Shown piece after piece: positions 41,511-51,454 of a stretch of 64,000 bases of DNA. Location of the stretch: assembly GCF_023555495.1 (NCBI RefSeq), contig NZ_JALCZO010000005.1, positions 186,001 to 250,000 of the forward strand, given 5' to 3'. Under the pieces are notes generated by a model that saw only the letters and a program-made list of their open reading frames with translations, was not told the origin of the DNA and did no database searches. The DNA comes from Polaribacter sp. Z022 (GTDB taxonomy: Bacteria > Bacteroidota > Bacteroidia > Flavobacteriales > Flavobacteriaceae). How positions within the stretch are numbered: position 1 is the first letter of the stretch; every line of letters starts with the position of its first letter. The translations under genes were made by a program, and so were the position numbers.

Positions 41511-43853
41511 ATGAAAATCAGTTTTAAAAATTTATTAAAATATTCATTCTTGTTAATTTTTGCATTTAATTTAATTTCTTGCGAAGAAGATAATTATGAA
41601 TCTAAAGTTAATTTCAATCAAGATTGGAAATTTATTAAATTAAAAGAAACAACTTCTTCAGATATTGCTTACAGCAAAACTGTTTTTGATGATAAATCTT
41701 GGACTAATGTTTCTTTACCACATACAGCAAACATAGAACCACAAGTAGTAAATAATCAATGGCAAGGAGTTTCATGGTATAGAAAAAGTTTTGATGTACG
41801 AGTAAATCCTTCTTCAAAAAAAGTGTTTTTAGAATTAGAAGCTGCTATGAATTTTTCTAAAATTTGGATTAATGGAATATTAGTTTCAGAACATCATGGA
41901 GGATATTTACCAGTAAAAGTAGATATTTCAAAGTATGTAAATAAAGGAAAAAATGTAGTTGCTATTAGATTAGATAATACTGATAACGATATTACAGGGC
42001 CCAAACCATTAAAACGTTTAGATTTTAATATGTATGGTGGTTTGTATAGAAATGCTTGGTTACATTTTTCTGAAAAAGTATACATTTCTGATCCAGTTTT
42101 AGCAAACAAAGTTGCTGGTGGTGGAGTTTTTGTAACGTATCCTAAAGTATCTAAAGAAGTTTCTGAAGTTGCAGTAAAAACACACGTAATTAATGAAGAA
42201 AAAGAAGAGGTAGAAATTAAAATTGTTAATAGTATTTTCTTTGATAATGTGTTGGTGCAAGAACAAACTTCTACAAAGAAAATTGCAGGAGGAAGTGATG
42301 TAGAAATTAAAGAATCATTTTCAATAAATGAAGCAAAACTTTGGTCTCCAAAGAATCCTAATTTATACCGTTTAGAAACAAAAGTTTTTAAAGGTGAAAA
42401 GGAAATTGATGTTGAAACTACAAAATTCGGAATAAGAGTTTTTACTTTTGATGATGAAAATCAATTATACATCAATGGAGAAAAAACATTTTTAAGAGGT
42501 GTAAATCGTCATCAAGAATATCCATTTATAGGATATGCTTTATCAGATAATGCTCAATATAGAGATGCAAAAAAGATAAAAGATGGTGGTTTTGATTATA
42601 TAAGATTATCTCACTACCCTCAATCTCCTGCATTTATGGATGCTTGTGATGAATTAGGAATAGTTGTGGTAGATGCAATTATGGGATGGCAATACTATAA
42701 TGATACAGATGCTTTTAGAGAGTATTGTTATAGGTCTGCTACAGAACTAATTAGAAGAGATAGAAACAGACCTTCTGTTTTAGCTTGGGAAGTTTCATTA
42801 AATGAAACCAAAGCAATGACAATACCTTTTATGGCAGAATTAAATAGAATTACACATGCAGAATATCCAGGAGAGAATGTATATTCTTGTGGTTGGAAAG
42901 ATGATGTGTACGATATTTATTTCCAAGCACGTCAGCATAGAATATTACACCCACATGATTTAAAAGACAAACCTTATTCTGTTTCTGAATATGGAGATTG
43001 GGAATACCATTCTAAAAACGCAGGTTTAAATCAAGATAATTTACCTAATGATATGCGTGCAGAATTAAGTAGTAGACAAGCAAGAGCTTTTGGTGAACAA
43101 AGATTGTTAAATATGGCTTATAATTTACAAGAATCTCACAATGACAATATGCATACTGTTGCTTATTCAGATAGTTATTGGGTAATGTATGATTACAACA
43201 GAGGGTATCATGATGATATTGAATATTCTGGAGTAATGGATCTTTTTAGATTGCCAAAGTTTGGATATTATTTTTACCAAAGTCAAAAAGATGTAAGTGC
43301 TGGTAATGTTTTAGAAATTGCAACTTATTGGAATGAAAAATCGCCATTAGATGTTAAAGTATTTTCTAATGCAGATGAAGTAAAATTATATTTAAATGAT
43401 AAATTAATTGCATCACAAAAACCAGATACAGGAAAAAATACAGATAAATTAAATCATCCCCCATTTACGTTTAAAATTCCAAAATTTGAAGCAGGTACTT
43501 TAAAAGCAATTGGTTTTGTAAACGGAAAACAAGTTTCAGTAAGTACAGTGCAAACAGCTAAAGAACCTACTAAATTAAAAATTTGGATTGATGAAAGTGG
43601 TAAAAAACCAGAAGCAGGTGTTAATGACGTTGTATTTTGTTATATAGCAGCTGTAGATGAAAATGGCACAATAAATACGGAGTTTTCAGAAGAAATAGAT
43701 GTTACCTTAAATGGAGAAGTAGAAATAATGAATCCAGATGCTATAAAAGCAGAAGCAGGTATTGCAACAGCGTTAATTAGAGTTGGTAATTCTTTAAGCG
43801 GAACTGTTTCAGCAAAATCAAAGAATTTAAAATCTAATAAGTTTACATTTTAA
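41511..43853 (+). CDS. GH2 beta-galactosidase-type lipoprotein
   Basis: GH2 enzyme of 780 residues with a lipobox (LISC, Cys24) followed by EED, so possibly outer-membrane anchored. The plan is sugar-binding domain (about 33-190), Ig-like domain (about 195-312), TIM barrel (about 315-620) and C-terminal Ig-like domains (about 630-780). The predicted acid/base is Glu432 in WEVSLNET, and the nucleophile is Glu493 in VSEYGDWE. The motif differs from the LacZ-type enzyme at 12651-15881, and the acid/base segment SLNET is that of a separate GH2 clade found in red-algal galactan loci. It is the last gene of the PUL, closed by the terminator that follows. Confidence 0.87.
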   Translation: MKISFKNLLKYSFLLIFAFNLISCEEDNYESKVNFNQDWKFIKLKETTSSDIAYSKTVFDDKSWTNVSLPHTANIEPQVVNNQWQGVSWYRKSFDVRVNPSSKKVFLELEAAMNFSKIWINGILVSEHHGGYLPVKVDISKYVNKGKNVVAIRLDNTDNDITGPKPLKRLDFNMYGGLYRNAWLHFSEKVYISDPVLANKVAGGGVFVTYPKVSKEVSEVAVKTHVINEEKEEVEIKIVNSIFFDNVLVQEQTSTKKIAGGSDVEIKESFSINEAKLWSPKNPNLYRLETKVFKGEKEIDVETTKFGIRVFTFDDENQLYINGEKTFLRGVNRHQEYPFIGYALSDNAQYRDAKKIKDGGFDYIRLSHYPQSPAFMDACDELGIVVVDAIMGWQYYNDTDAFREYCYRSATELIRRDRNRPSVLAWEVSLNETKAMTIPFMAELNRITHAEYPGENVYSCGWKDDVYDIYFQARQHRILHPHDLKDKPYSVSEYGDWEYHSKNAGLNQDNLPNDMRAELSSRQARAFGEQRLLNMAYNLQESHNDNMHTVAYSDSYWVMYDYNRGYHDDIEYSGVMDLFRLPKFGYYFYQSQKDVSAGNVLEIATYWNEKSPLDVKVFSNADEVKLYLNDKLIASQKPDTGKNTDKLNHPPFTFKIPKFEAGTLKAIGFVNGKQVSVSTVQTAKEPTKLKIWIDESGKKPEAGVNDVVFCYIAAVDENGTINTEFSEEIDVTLNGEVEIMNPDAIKAEAGIATALIRVGNSLSGTVSAKSKNLKSNKFTF

Positions 43854-43870
43854 TTAGTAATTATTAAAGC

Positions 43871-43907
43871 AAAAAAAAAGCATCCTTAAAGGATGCTTTT
43901 TTTATAT
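43871..43907. terminator. Bidirectional terminator between PUL and superoxide dismutase
   Basis: AGCATCC pairs with GGATGCT around a short loop, with a run of nine A on the left and seven T on the right, so it can terminate both the plus-strand GH2 gene and the convergent minus-strand superoxide dismutase gene. It marks the right boundary of the PUL. Confidence 0.9.
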
Positions 43908-43921
43908 AAGTTATTTAGAAA

Positions 43922-44530
43922 CTATTTAGCTTCAGCATATCTTCTTTCAACTTCATTCCAGTTAATTACATTAAAAAATGCATCAATATAATCTGGTCTT
44001 CTGTTTTGGTAGTTTAAGTAATATGCATGTTCCCAAACATCTAATCCTAAAATAGGAGTTCCTCCACAAGTAACACCTGGCATTAATGGATTGTCTTGGT
44101 TTGGTGTAGAGCAAACCTCTACTTTACCTCCTGGTAAAACACATAACCATGCCCAACCTGATCCAAATTGTGTAGCTGCAGCTTTAGAAAAAGCTTCAAT
44201 AAAAGCATCTTTAGAACCAAAAGCTGCTTCTATAGCATCTTTTAATTCTCCAGATAAATATCCTCTACCTTCAGGGTTCATTACTGTCCAAAATAAAGAG
44301 TGGTTATAATATCCACCACCATTATTTCTTACTGCACCATTACTCATATCTAAATTAGTAAGAATATCTTCTATAGATTTTCCTTCTAAATCAGTACCTG
44401 CAATAGCAGCATTTAATTTTGTTGTATATCCATTATGATGTTTACCATGATGAATTTCCATAGTTCTTGCATCAATATTTGGTTCTAACGCATCATAAGC
44501 GTATCCTAATTCTGGTAATTCAAAAGCCAT
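43922..44530 (-). CDS. Fe/Mn superoxide dismutase
   Basis: Cytoplasmic enzyme of 202 residues that converts superoxide to oxygen and hydrogen peroxide. The N-terminal ligand region is [15 protein letters not shown] (His27 as the likely ligand), the middle has [12 protein letters not shown] with the second His, and the C-terminal signature [15 protein letters not shown] supplies the Asp and His ligands. The segment GSGWAWL is common to Fe- and Mn-type enzymes. The metal cannot be decided from sequence. It has no signal peptide. Fructose-1,6-bisphosphatase lies upstream on the same strand with a 112-base gap. Confidence 0.96.
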   Translation of the reverse strand: MAFELPELGYAYDALEPNIDARTMEIHHGKHHNGYTTKLNAAIAGTDLEGKSIEDILTNLDMSNGAVRNNGGGYYNHSLFWTVMNPEGRGYLSGELKDAIEAAFGSKDAFIEAFSKAAATQFGSGWAWLCVLPGGKVEVCSTPNQDNPLMPGVTCGGTPILGLDVWEHAYYLNYQNRRPDYIDAFFNVINWNEVERRYAEAK

Positions 44531-44642
44531 TGTTATATATTTTAAAGTTAGTGTATTCTTTTTACGCTTGTAAAATTAACTATAAATAGATATTCTTACA
44601 AGAAGTTTACGTTTTGAAAATTTATAGAAGTATAAAGAAGAT

Positions 44643-45653
44643 TTATTCTCCGTATTTTTGCATAAATTCTTCTAATTCTTCAACCATATTTATACTACCG
44701 CAAATAAATGGAACTCTTTGGTGTAATTCAGTTGGTTCTACATCCATTGTTCTTGTGTAACCATCAGAAGATTTTCCATTTGCTTGTTCAGCAATAAAAG
44801 CCATTGGGTTACATTCATATAATAAACGTAATTTTCCATCTGGGTTTCTAGATCCTTTTGGGTACATGTAAATACCTCCTTTTATCATGTTTCTATGAAA
44901 ATCAGAAACTAAAGAACCAATATATCTACTTGTATAAGGTCTGTCACCTTCTTCTTCTTGACAATATTTAATGTATTTTTTTACTCCAAGAGGAAAATCA
45001 AAATAATTTCCTTCATTTACAGAATAAATACTTCCATTTTCTGGAAACTCCATTTTTGGATGTGATAAATAGAATGAACCAATTGCAGGGTTTAATGTAA
45101 ATCCATTAACTCCATCTCCAGTTGTATAAACTAACATTGTAGAGGTACCATAAACGATATAACCAGCAGCAACTTGTTCACTACCTTTTTGTAAAAAATC
45201 TTCTAATTGAACAGGAGTACCTACAGGTGTTACTCTTCTATAAATAGAAAAAATTGTTCCTACAGATACATTTACATCAATATTAGATGAACCGTCTAAA
45301 GGGTCAATTAATACCACATATTTATTTTGGTGATTTTCATCAATACTATTTATAGTAATAAAACTATCTTCCTCTTCACTTGCTATACCACAAACAATAT
45401 TTCTTTTTGTTAAGGTTTGTATAAACTTATCATTAGCATAAACATCTAATTTCTGTTGGTCTTCACCTTGTATGTTAGTATCTCCAAAAGCTCCAATAAT
45501 GTCTACCAAACCAGCTTTGTTTACTTCATGGTTTACTACTTTTGCTGCTAATCTAATAGAGTTTAAAAGACTAGATAATTCTCCAGAACTATATTTAAAA
45601 GCATGTTGATTTTCAATAATAAATTCTCCTAAGGTTTGATTTTTTCCTGTCAT
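44643..45653 (-). CDS. fbp: Fructose-1,6-bisphosphatase, class 1
   Basis: Gluconeogenic enzyme of 336 residues that hydrolyses fructose 1,6-bisphosphate to fructose 6-phosphate. The class 1 signature [19 protein letters not shown] binds metal. The segments [10 protein letters not shown] and [20 protein letters not shown], and the C-terminal [20 protein letters not shown], match the family. The length is normal. It is transcribed away from the GNAT gene across a 177-base gap. Gluconeogenesis would be needed when carbon enters as sugars from the PUL or as amino acids, but no link to the PUL is shown. Confidence 0.96.
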   Translation of the reverse strand: MTGKNQTLGEFIIENQHAFKYSSGELSSLLNSIRLAAKVVNHEVNKAGLVDIIGAFGDTNIQGEDQQKLDVYANDKFIQTLTKRNIVCGIASEEEDSFITINSIDENHQNKYVVLIDPLDGSSNIDVNVSVGTIFSIYRRVTPVGTPVQLEDFLQKGSEQVAAGYIVYGTSTMLVYTTGDGVNGFTLNPAIGSFYLSHPKMEFPENGSIYSVNEGNYFDFPLGVKKYIKYCQEEEGDRPYTSRYIGSLVSDFHRNMIKGGIYMYPKGSRNPDGKLRLLYECNPMAFIAEQANGKSSDGYTRTMDVEPTELHQRVPFICGSINMVEELEEFMQKYGE

Positions 45654-45783
45654 AATTGGGCGATGTTGTATGTTTTAAACAAATATCTAAACTTTTTTAA
45701 CGAACTACAACGTTTTAGTTCTTTATTTTTTTAAATAAAAAAAATTAAACAAAAGATAAATACCTGTTCAAAATATTTAAATA

Positions 45784-45814
45784 TTTTTGGTCGAAACCAA
45801 AAAAACTATCTTTG
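45784..45814 (+). promoter_or_regulatory. Promoter with overlapping inverted repeat, GNAT-lysC operon
   Basis: TTG at 45787-45789, a 17-base spacer and TATCTTTG at 45807-45814 fit the Bacteroidetes promoter consensus exactly. The ATG follows 16 bases after the box. TTTTTGGT at 45784-45791 and ACCAAAAA at 45796-45803 form a perfect 8-bp inverted repeat with a 4-base centre that covers the TTG element, so a repressor-type operator is possible. Confidence 0.7.
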
Positions 45815-45830
45815 ATCAAAATTTTAAATT

Positions 45831-46310
45831 ATGGATTTTATTGTAAGAAGAGGTGTAGAAAAAGACATGCAATCTGTATTAGCTTTAATTACAGAATTGG
45901 CTGTTTTTGAAAAAGAACCAAATGCTGTTGAAATAACAGTAGAAGATTTAATAAAAGATGGTTTTTCCGAAAATCCTCAGTTTAAAATTTTTGTAGCAGA
46001 ACAAGATAAAAACATTATTGGTATAGCTTTGTTTTACGAAAGATATTCTACATGGAAAGGAAAAACAATTCATTTAGAAGATTTAATTGTAACTAAAGAA
46101 AAACAAAAAATTGGAGCAGGAAAAGCCTTGTATACAGCTGTTTTAAAATATGCTCACGATAATAATTACAATAGAGTTGCTTGGGAAGTGATAGATTGGA
46201 ATTCTAATGCAATAGAGTTTTATAAAAGTACAGGAGCTACTTATTTAAACGATTGGTCTGTTGTACAAATGAACAAAGAAAGTTTAGCAAAATTTATTCA
46301 AAATAGTTAA
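45831..46310 (+). CDS. GNAT-family N-acetyltransferase
   Basis: Cytoplasmic protein of 159 residues with the GNAT fold. The acetyl-CoA loop is in the segment EKQKIGAGKALYTAVLKYA, preceded by the strand IHLEDLIVTKE and followed by RVAWEVIDWNSNAIEFYKSTGA, which together are typical of the diamine/spermidine acetyltransferase-like branch of GNATs. The substrate cannot be read from sequence. A perfect promoter lies just upstream, and the aspartate kinase begins one base after the stop, so the two form an operon. Confidence 0.85.
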   Translation: MDFIVRRGVEKDMQSVLALITELAVFEKEPNAVEITVEDLIKDGFSENPQFKIFVAEQDKNIIGIALFYERYSTWKGKTIHLEDLIVTKEKQKIGAGKALYTAVLKYAHDNNYNRVAWEVIDWNSNAIEFYKSTGATYLNDWSVVQMNKESLAKFIQNS

Positions 46311-46311
46311 A

Positions 46312-47565
46312 ATGAAGATTTTTAAATTTGGAGGAGCTTCTGTAAAAGATGCTGCAAGTGTAAAAAATATTACACAAATTTTACAAAATGAAGGAACAGA
46401 AAATACAGTAGTTGTAATTTCTGCAATGGGTAAAATAACAAATGCTTTTGAAGAAGTTATAGATGCTTACTATAACAAGACAGATAAATTATCTGAAAAA
46501 TTAGGAGTTGTAGAAGATTTTCATAAAAATTTAATGAATGAATTGTTTGATGAAAACGATGCAATTTATAAAGAAATAGATATTCTTTTAGGAGAGTTAA
46601 GTTGGTTTTTAGCCAGAAATACATCACAAAGATATAATTATGTTTATGATCAAATTATTTGTTTTGGAGAACTTTTATCAACTAAAATTGTAAGTGCTTA
46701 TTTATCTAAAATAGGAGTAGAAAATAATTGGTTTGATGTAAGAAACTATATTAAAACAGATAGCAATTATAGAGATGCAAAAGTAGATTGGGATTTAACT
46801 CAAAGTATTATTAATAAAAAACTAGATGCATCAAAATTAAATATTACACAAGGATTTATTGCTGCAAACGACACAGAAAACACAACAACTTTAGGTAGAG
46901 AAGGGTCTGATTATACTGCAGGTATTTTTGCATATTGTTTAGATGCAGAAAATGTAACTATTTGGAAAGATGTTCCTGGAGTTTTAAATGCAGATCCAAG
47001 AGTATTTACAGATACAACTTTGTTAGAGCAAATTTCTTATGAAGAAGCAATAGAAATGGCTTTTTATGGAGCATCAGTAATTCACCCAAAAACGTTACAA
47101 CCTATAGAGAGAAAAGAAATTCCTTTATTAGTAAGATCTTTTGTAAACCCTAAAGAAACAGGAACTAAGGTTTCTAAAGGAACAAGATTAAAGCCATATA
47201 TACCATGTTTTATTGTAAAGAAAAATCAGATTTTAGTTTCAATTTCTGCTTTAGATTTTTCTTTTATGGTAGAAAATAACATTAGTTTTATCTTTCAAAA
47301 ACTTCATGATTATCAGTTAAAAGTAAACTTAATTCAAAATTCTGCAATAAGTTTTTCTGTTTGTATAGATAACAAGTTTAACAAGTTTGATGCTTTTTAT
47401 GATGAATTAAAAACTCAATTTAAAATTGATGTACAGAAAGGTGTAGATTTATATACGGTTCGTCATTTTGATGATAATGCAATTGCAGATATTGAAACTA
47501 AAGGAGACTCATTACTAACTCAGGTAAATAAAGAAACTATTCAAATAGTTTTGGCAACAAATTAA
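46312..47565 (+). CDS. lysC: Aspartate kinase
   Basis: Enzyme of 417 residues that phosphorylates aspartate at the head of the lysine, threonine and methionine pathway. The N-terminal KFGGASVKDA is the kinase nucleotide-binding start, and GREGSDYTAGIFAYCLDAENVTIWKDVPGVLNADPR is a run of typical family features around 195-230. The C-terminal about 120 residues (from about 295) contain ACT-like strands, but the length is shorter than the usual 440-450, so the regulatory part may be reduced. No homoserine dehydrogenase domain is fused. It is coupled to the GNAT gene by a one-base spacing. Confidence 0.92.
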   Translation: MKIFKFGGASVKDAASVKNITQILQNEGTENTVVVISAMGKITNAFEEVIDAYYNKTDKLSEKLGVVEDFHKNLMNELFDENDAIYKEIDILLGELSWFLARNTSQRYNYVYDQIICFGELLSTKIVSAYLSKIGVENNWFDVRNYIKTDSNYRDAKVDWDLTQSIINKKLDASKLNITQGFIAANDTENTTTLGREGSDYTAGIFAYCLDAENVTIWKDVPGVLNADPRVFTDTTLLEQISYEEAIEMAFYGASVIHPKTLQPIERKEIPLLVRSFVNPKETGTKVSKGTRLKPYIPCFIVKKNQILVSISALDFSFMVENNISFIFQKLHDYQLKVNLIQNSAISFSVCIDNKFNKFDAFYDELKTQFKIDVQKGVDLYTVRHFDDNAIADIETKGDSLLTQVNKETIQIVLATN

Positions 47566-47618
47566 TATTTACATATTTGTTTTTTTAGTATGTTTGTAGT
47601 TCGCTTTAATAAAAACGA

Positions 47619-49430
47619 ATGGCATTAGTTACATCTAAAGAAATTGCTCAAGCAATTGGTATACAAAGACTTGGTTTTTTAGGAACATTTATAGGTTGGG
47701 TTTTACTAAAAATACTTCGTATTTCTGCTGTTAATAAAATCTATGATAACAATAAAAATAAATCTGATTTAGATTTTTTAAATGGTGTTTTAAAGGATTG
47801 TGATATAAAGTTTGAAATTCCTGAAGAAGACTTAAAAAGAATTCCAAAAAACGGAGCTTTTATTACAATTTCTAACCACCCTTTAGGAGGTATAGATGGT
47901 ATCTTGTTACTAAAATTATTAATGGAAAAGAGAGCAGATTACAAAATCATAGCTAACTTTTTATTACACAGAATAGAGCCTTTAAAGCCCTATGTAATGC
48001 CTGTAAACCCTTTTGAAGATAGAAAAGATGCAAAGTCTAGTGTTGCTGGTATAAAAAATGCATTATTACATTTAAGAGAAGGAAAACCTTTAGGTATTTT
48101 TCCTGCAGGAGAAGTTTCTACCTATAAAGATGGTAAATTAAATGTAGATAAGCCTTGGGAAGAAGGAGCAGTTAAGTTAATTAAAAAAGCAAATGTACCA
48201 GTAATTCCAATTTATTTTCACGCAAAAAACAGTCGTCTTTTTTATTTTTTATCAAATATTTCAGACACTTTAAGAACAGCTAAATTGCCTTCAGAATTAA
48301 TGTCTCAAGGAGGTAAGGTTATTAAAGTTAGAATAGGAAAACCTATTTCTGTTAAAGACCAAAATGAATTTAAAGAAATACCAGCTTTTTATGAATTCAT
48401 TAGAAAGAAAACATATATGCTTGCTAATCCTTTTGAAAAAGCACATAAATTAATTTCTACTCAAAATATAAAAATACCTAAAAAACCAGCCAAAAAAATT
48501 ACAGCTCAAAGAAGTACAGATTTATTTGTTAAAGAAGTAAATGCTCTAAGAGAAGCAGATGGAAGGTTGTTAGAAAGTAAAAATTATGAGGTGTTTTTTG
48601 CCAATGCAAAAGATATTCCAAACATCTTACATGAAATTGGTAGGCTTAGAGAAATTACATTTAGAGATGTAGGAGAAGGAACAAATAAGGCTATTGATTT
48701 AGATAAATACGACAAGTATTATTTTCATATGTTTCTATGGGATAGAGAAGCTAACTGTTTGGTGGGAGCTTATAGAATGGGACTTGGAAAAGAAATTTAT
48801 AAGAAATATGGTATCAATGGTTTTTATGTACATACCTTATTTAGAATAGAGCCAGAGTTACACCAAATGATGGAGAATACTATTGAAATGGGTAGAGCTT
48901 TTATTATTGGAGAATATCAGCAAAAACCAATGCCTTTGTTTTTACTTTGGAAAGGTATTGTACACGTAACTTTAAGATATCCAGAACATAAATATTTAAT
49001 GGGTGGAGTTTCTATTAGTAATCAATTTTCTGAGTTTTCAAAATCGTTAATGATAGAGTTTATGAAATCTCATTATTACGATCCATATATTGCACAATAT
49101 ATTTATCCTAAAAAAGAGTATAAGGTAAAATTAAAAGATGGTGATAAAGATTTTGTATTTGATGCCACTAAAGCTGATATGCAAAAGTTTGATAAAATTA
49201 TTGATGAAATTGAACCTGGAGCTTTAAGAATACCGGTTTTAATTAAAAAGTATGTAAAGCAAAATGCACGCTTAGTAGCTTTTAATGTAGATCCTAAATT
49301 TAACAATGCAGTAGACGGTTTAATGTACATTAAAGTTGCAGATATTCCAGAAAGCACAGTAAAACCTGTTATGGAAGAATTTCAAGCAGAATTAGAACGT
49401 AAAGCAACAGAATTACAAAAAAGTAATTAA
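47619..49430 (+). CDS. OlsF-type bifunctional acyltransferase (amino-acid lipid synthesis)
   Basis: Membrane-associated protein of 603 residues with two acyltransferase parts. Residues 80-270 are a PlsC-like domain (SNHPLGGIDGILL, then GKPLGIFPAGEVS and VPVIPIYFHAKN). Residues 310-480 are a hemolysin-like GNAT (Acetyltransf_5-like) domain (EIGRLREITFRDVGEGT, EMGRAFIIGEYQ). This order is that of OlsF, in which the C-terminal domain makes the first N-acylation and the N-terminal domain the second O-acylation to give ornithine lipid. Flavobacteria also make glycine and other amino-acid lipids, so the head group is uncertain. Part of the sequence of the next gene is on the opposite strand, 14 bases away. 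Confidence 0.75.
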   Translation: MALVTSKEIAQAIGIQRLGFLGTFIGWVLLKILRISAVNKIYDNNKNKSDLDFLNGVLKDCDIKFEIPEEDLKRIPKNGAFITISNHPLGGIDGILLLKLLMEKRADYKIIANFLLHRIEPLKPYVMPVNPFEDRKDAKSSVAGIKNALLHLREGKPLGIFPAGEVSTYKDGKLNVDKPWEEGAVKLIKKANVPVIPIYFHAKNSRLFYFLSNISDTLRTAKLPSELMSQGGKVIKVRIGKPISVKDQNEFKEIPAFYEFIRKKTYMLANPFEKAHKLISTQNIKIPKKPAKKITAQRSTDLFVKEVNALREADGRLLESKNYEVFFANAKDIPNILHEIGRLREITFRDVGEGTNKAIDLDKYDKYYFHMFLWDREANCLVGAYRMGLGKEIYKKYGINGFYVHTLFRIEPELHQMMENTIEMGRAFIIGEYQQKPMPLFLLWKGIVHVTLRYPEHKYLMGGVSISNQFSEFSKSLMIEFMKSHYYDPYIAQYIYPKKEYKVKLKDGDKDFVFDATKADMQKFDKIIDEIEPGALRIPVLIKKYVKQNARLVAFNVDPKFNNAVDGLMYIKVADIPESTVKPVMEEFQAELERKATELQKSN

Positions 49431-49444
49431 ATTTTGTTTTAGAA

Positions 49445-49882
49445 TTACATGCTTTTTTTATTAAATACAAACTCTATTTTAAAATCATCTGCAGAAACAA
49501 TAGCATTTAATTGATTGTTTTTTAAGTAATAATTTATCTTTTTAGGAAAATCATTTTGTTTGTTTTCGCATATAAATGAAGTATCTGTTACATGCGTAAA
49601 TTTAAACAAAGTAGGTTTTTCATTTACACCTTCAACTTTTAAATACAAACTATCCTTTAAATTAATAATGCTTAATATTTCTTTAAAAGTAGTGTCTTTT
49701 TCTGTTAAGGTATATCCAATCCCTTTTAGATTAGCATCCCATTTTTCATAAGTTGTACTTCCTTTTTTATCATTTACCCTAACCCAATCTCCAACTAAAA
49801 ATAATGCTTTTTGTTTTTGAGTTTTCTCTTTTTTACAAGAAAGAAAGAATAATAAACAACATGAATAAAAGAGTATTTTCAT
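49445..49882 (-). CDS. Small lipoprotein of unknown function
   Basis: Predicted lipoprotein of 145 residues with a lipobox (FFLSC, Cys16) followed by KKEK. The mature part is a single small beta-sheet-rich domain ([54 protein letters not shown]), reminiscent of lipocalin-like DUF domains in flavobacterial lipoproteins. I do not recognise a specific family. It converges with the OlsF gene and is divergent from prfA, its start being 69 bases from the prfA start. Confidence 0.75.
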   Translation of the reverse strand: MKILFYSCCLLFFLSCKKEKTQKQKALFLVGDWVRVNDKKGSTTYEKWDANLKGIGYTLTEKDTTFKEILSIINLKDSLYLKVEGVNEKPTLFKFTHVTDTSFICENKQNDFPKKINYYLKNNQLNAIVSADDFKIEFVFNKKSM

Positions 49883-49951
49883 AAAAAAAGTTTGCTTTCT
49901 TCAAATATACCTATAAAAATTGTAAATTCGCAATCCAAGAAAAGACAGAAG

Positions 49952-51028
49952 ATGTTAGATAAATTAAGAATTGTTAAGCAGCGTTATGATGAGGTTTCTG
50001 ATTTAATTATTCAGCCAGAAATCATTATGGATCAGAAGCGTTATGCGCAATTGATGAAAGAATATAAAGATTTAGGAGATGTTGTAAAAAAGGGAGATGA
50101 ATATCAAACTTTATTAAACAATATTGAAGAAGCAAAAGAAATTCTTGCAGACGGATCTGATGCAGAAATGAATGAAATGGCCAAAATGGAAATTGAAGAA
50201 GCCAATTCAAGAATTCCGCAATTAGAAGAAGAAATAAAATTCTTATTAATACCAAAAGACCCAGAAGATTCTAAAAATGCTGTAGTTGAATTACGTGCAG
50301 GAGCAGGAGGAGATGAAGCAAGTATTTTTGCTGGAGACTTATTTAGAATGTATACTAAATACTGTGAAAGTAAAGGTTGGAAAGTTTCTACAGTAGATTA
50401 TTCTGAAGGAACAAATGGAGGTTTCAAAGAAATTCAATTTGAAGTTACTGGTAATGATGTATATGGAATTTTAAAGTTTGAAGCTGGTGTACATCGTGTT
50501 CAAAGAGTTCCTCAAACAGAAACCCAAGGACGTGTACATACATCTGCTGCTACTTGTATGGTGTTTCCAGAAGCAGAGGAGTTTGATGTAGAGATTAACC
50601 CAAAAGATGTTAGAATAGATTTTTTCTGTTCTTCAGGTCCAGGAGGGCAATCTGTAAATACAACCTACTCTGCAGTACGTTTAACACACATTCCTACTGG
50701 TTTAGTTGCTCAATGTCAAGATCAAAAATCTCAACATAAAAATAAAGAAAAAGCTTTTAAAGTTTTACGTTCTCGTTTGTATGATATGGAGCTGGCTAAG
50801 AAAAATGCAGAAGATGCATTAAAGCGTGGTTCTATGGTTTCTTCTGGAGATAGGAGTGCTAAAATTAGAACTTATAATTATCCTCAAGGTAGGGTAACAG
50901 ATCATAGAATTGGATTAACTCTTTATGATTTATCTAATATTGTTAATGGAGATATTCAGAAAATTATTGATGAGTTAATGTTAGCAGAAAATACAGAAAA
51001 GCTTAAAGAACTTGGAGATGGTTTTTAA
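49952..51028 (+). CDS. prfA: Peptide chain release factor 1
   Basis: Cytoplasmic release factor of 358 residues that terminates translation at UAA and UAG. The GGQ motif sits in [17 protein letters not shown] and would contact the peptidyl-transferase centre; its Gln is normally methylated. The N-terminal helical domain and the family feature [18 protein letters not shown] are present. I chose the ATG at 49952 ([15 protein letters not shown]), the usual RF1 start; an in-frame ATG at 49892 would add 20 residues that overlap the upstream promoter region. It ends in front of a strong terminator. Confidence 0.96.
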   Translation: MLDKLRIVKQRYDEVSDLIIQPEIIMDQKRYAQLMKEYKDLGDVVKKGDEYQTLLNNIEEAKEILADGSDAEMNEMAKMEIEEANSRIPQLEEEIKFLLIPKDPEDSKNAVVELRAGAGGDEASIFAGDLFRMYTKYCESKGWKVSTVDYSEGTNGGFKEIQFEVTGNDVYGILKFEAGVHRVQRVPQTETQGRVHTSAATCMVFPEAEEFDVEINPKDVRIDFFCSSGPGGQSVNTTYSAVRLTHIPTGLVAQCQDQKSQHKNKEKAFKVLRSRLYDMELAKKNAEDALKRGSMVSSGDRSAKIRTYNYPQGRVTDHRIGLTLYDLSNIVNGDIQKIIDELMLAENTEKLKELGDGF

Positions 51029-51050
51029 AAAATAACCTCTCTAAAAATAA

Positions 51051-51082
51051 AAACCTCAAAACATTGTTTTGAGGTTTTTTTT
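51051..51082. terminator. Rho-independent terminator after prfA
   Basis: AAACCTCAAAAC pairs with GTTTTGAGGTTT around a 3-base loop, followed by a run of eight T in total. It ends prfA on the plus strand, and the A-run on its left could also stop minus-strand transcription coming out of the small RNA cluster. Confidence 0.88.
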
Positions 51083-51110
51083 ATTAGTTTAAATAAGTTT
51101 ATAAAAAGAG

Positions 51111-51215
51111 AAAAAGCGATTATAGTTTAGGGGGCCTATGAATCGCTTTTTACTGCTATACAATTGAAGAAATCTTCAAATAATAATCTTATTTTTTGGG
51201 GATAAGAAATAATTA
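51111..51215 (-). ncRNA. Predicted small RNA, copy 1 (distal), C-rich loop
   Basis: Predicted transcript of about 105 nt on the minus strand, from about 6 bases after the TATCTTTG box to the end of the T-run. Near its 5' end a small hairpin CTTAT/ATAAG presents CCCC in the loop. It ends in a Rho-independent terminator with stem GCGATT/AATCGC, a one-base bulge and the inner stem ATAG/CTAT, and the loop GCCCCCTAAA, followed by T5. The ends are estimates, and expression is inferred from promoter and terminator only. It contains no start codon with a meaningful frame. Function unknown. Confidence 0.65.
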
Positions 51216-51220
51216 TAACC

Positions 51221-51316
51221 CAAAGATATTGTAGATAAAAGGTTTTTGCAATACCCATTTATGGGGTATTTTTTCTCTCACTGTTTTCAGTGATAAGACT
51301 CACTGTTTTCCGTGAG
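51221..51316 (-). promoter_or_regulatory. Promoter and three upstream sites of small RNA copy 1
   Basis: On the minus strand TTG (51251-51249), a 20-base spacer and TATCTTTG (51228-51221) match the Bacteroidetes promoter. ATACCC-N7-GGGTAT (51250-51270) abuts the TTG. Farther upstream are TCACTGTTTTCAGTGA at 51278-51293, a perfect palindrome, and CTCACTGTTTTCCGTGAG at 51299-51316, centred 22 bases apart. Confidence 0.75.
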
Positions 51317-51342
51317 TTAAATAATAAGTATAAATTTTAAAC

Positions 51343-51449
51343 AAAAAAAAGCGATTAATGTGTAGGGGGACAATTAATCGCTTTTTGTGTTAAACAAATA
51401 TTAAAAGAAACTTTAACATAATTATTATGTTGGGGGAAAAGACTTCTTC
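51343..51449 (-). ncRNA. Predicted small RNA, copy 2 (middle), C-rich loop
   Basis: Predicted transcript of about 107 nt on the minus strand. The 5' part has CTTTTCCCCC next to a stem AACATAA/TTATGTT. The terminator has the stem GCGATTAAT/ATTAATCGC extended by TGT/ACA, the loop CCCCCT, and a run of eight T. The stem sequence differs from the other copies while pairing is kept, which argues for a functional RNA structure. Ends are estimated from the promoter box and the T-run. Target and function are unknown. Confidence 0.68.
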
Positions 51450-51454
51450 TAGTA

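Noticed and set aside
51250..51270. NarL-type 7-2-7 site
   Set aside because: The right half has one extra G (ATGGGGTA), so the spacing is not 7-2-7; I keep only the neutral palindrome description.
51278..51316. CRP/FNR-type binding sites
   Set aside because: The half-site order is TCAC...GTGA, not TGTGA...TCACA or TTGAT...ATCAA.
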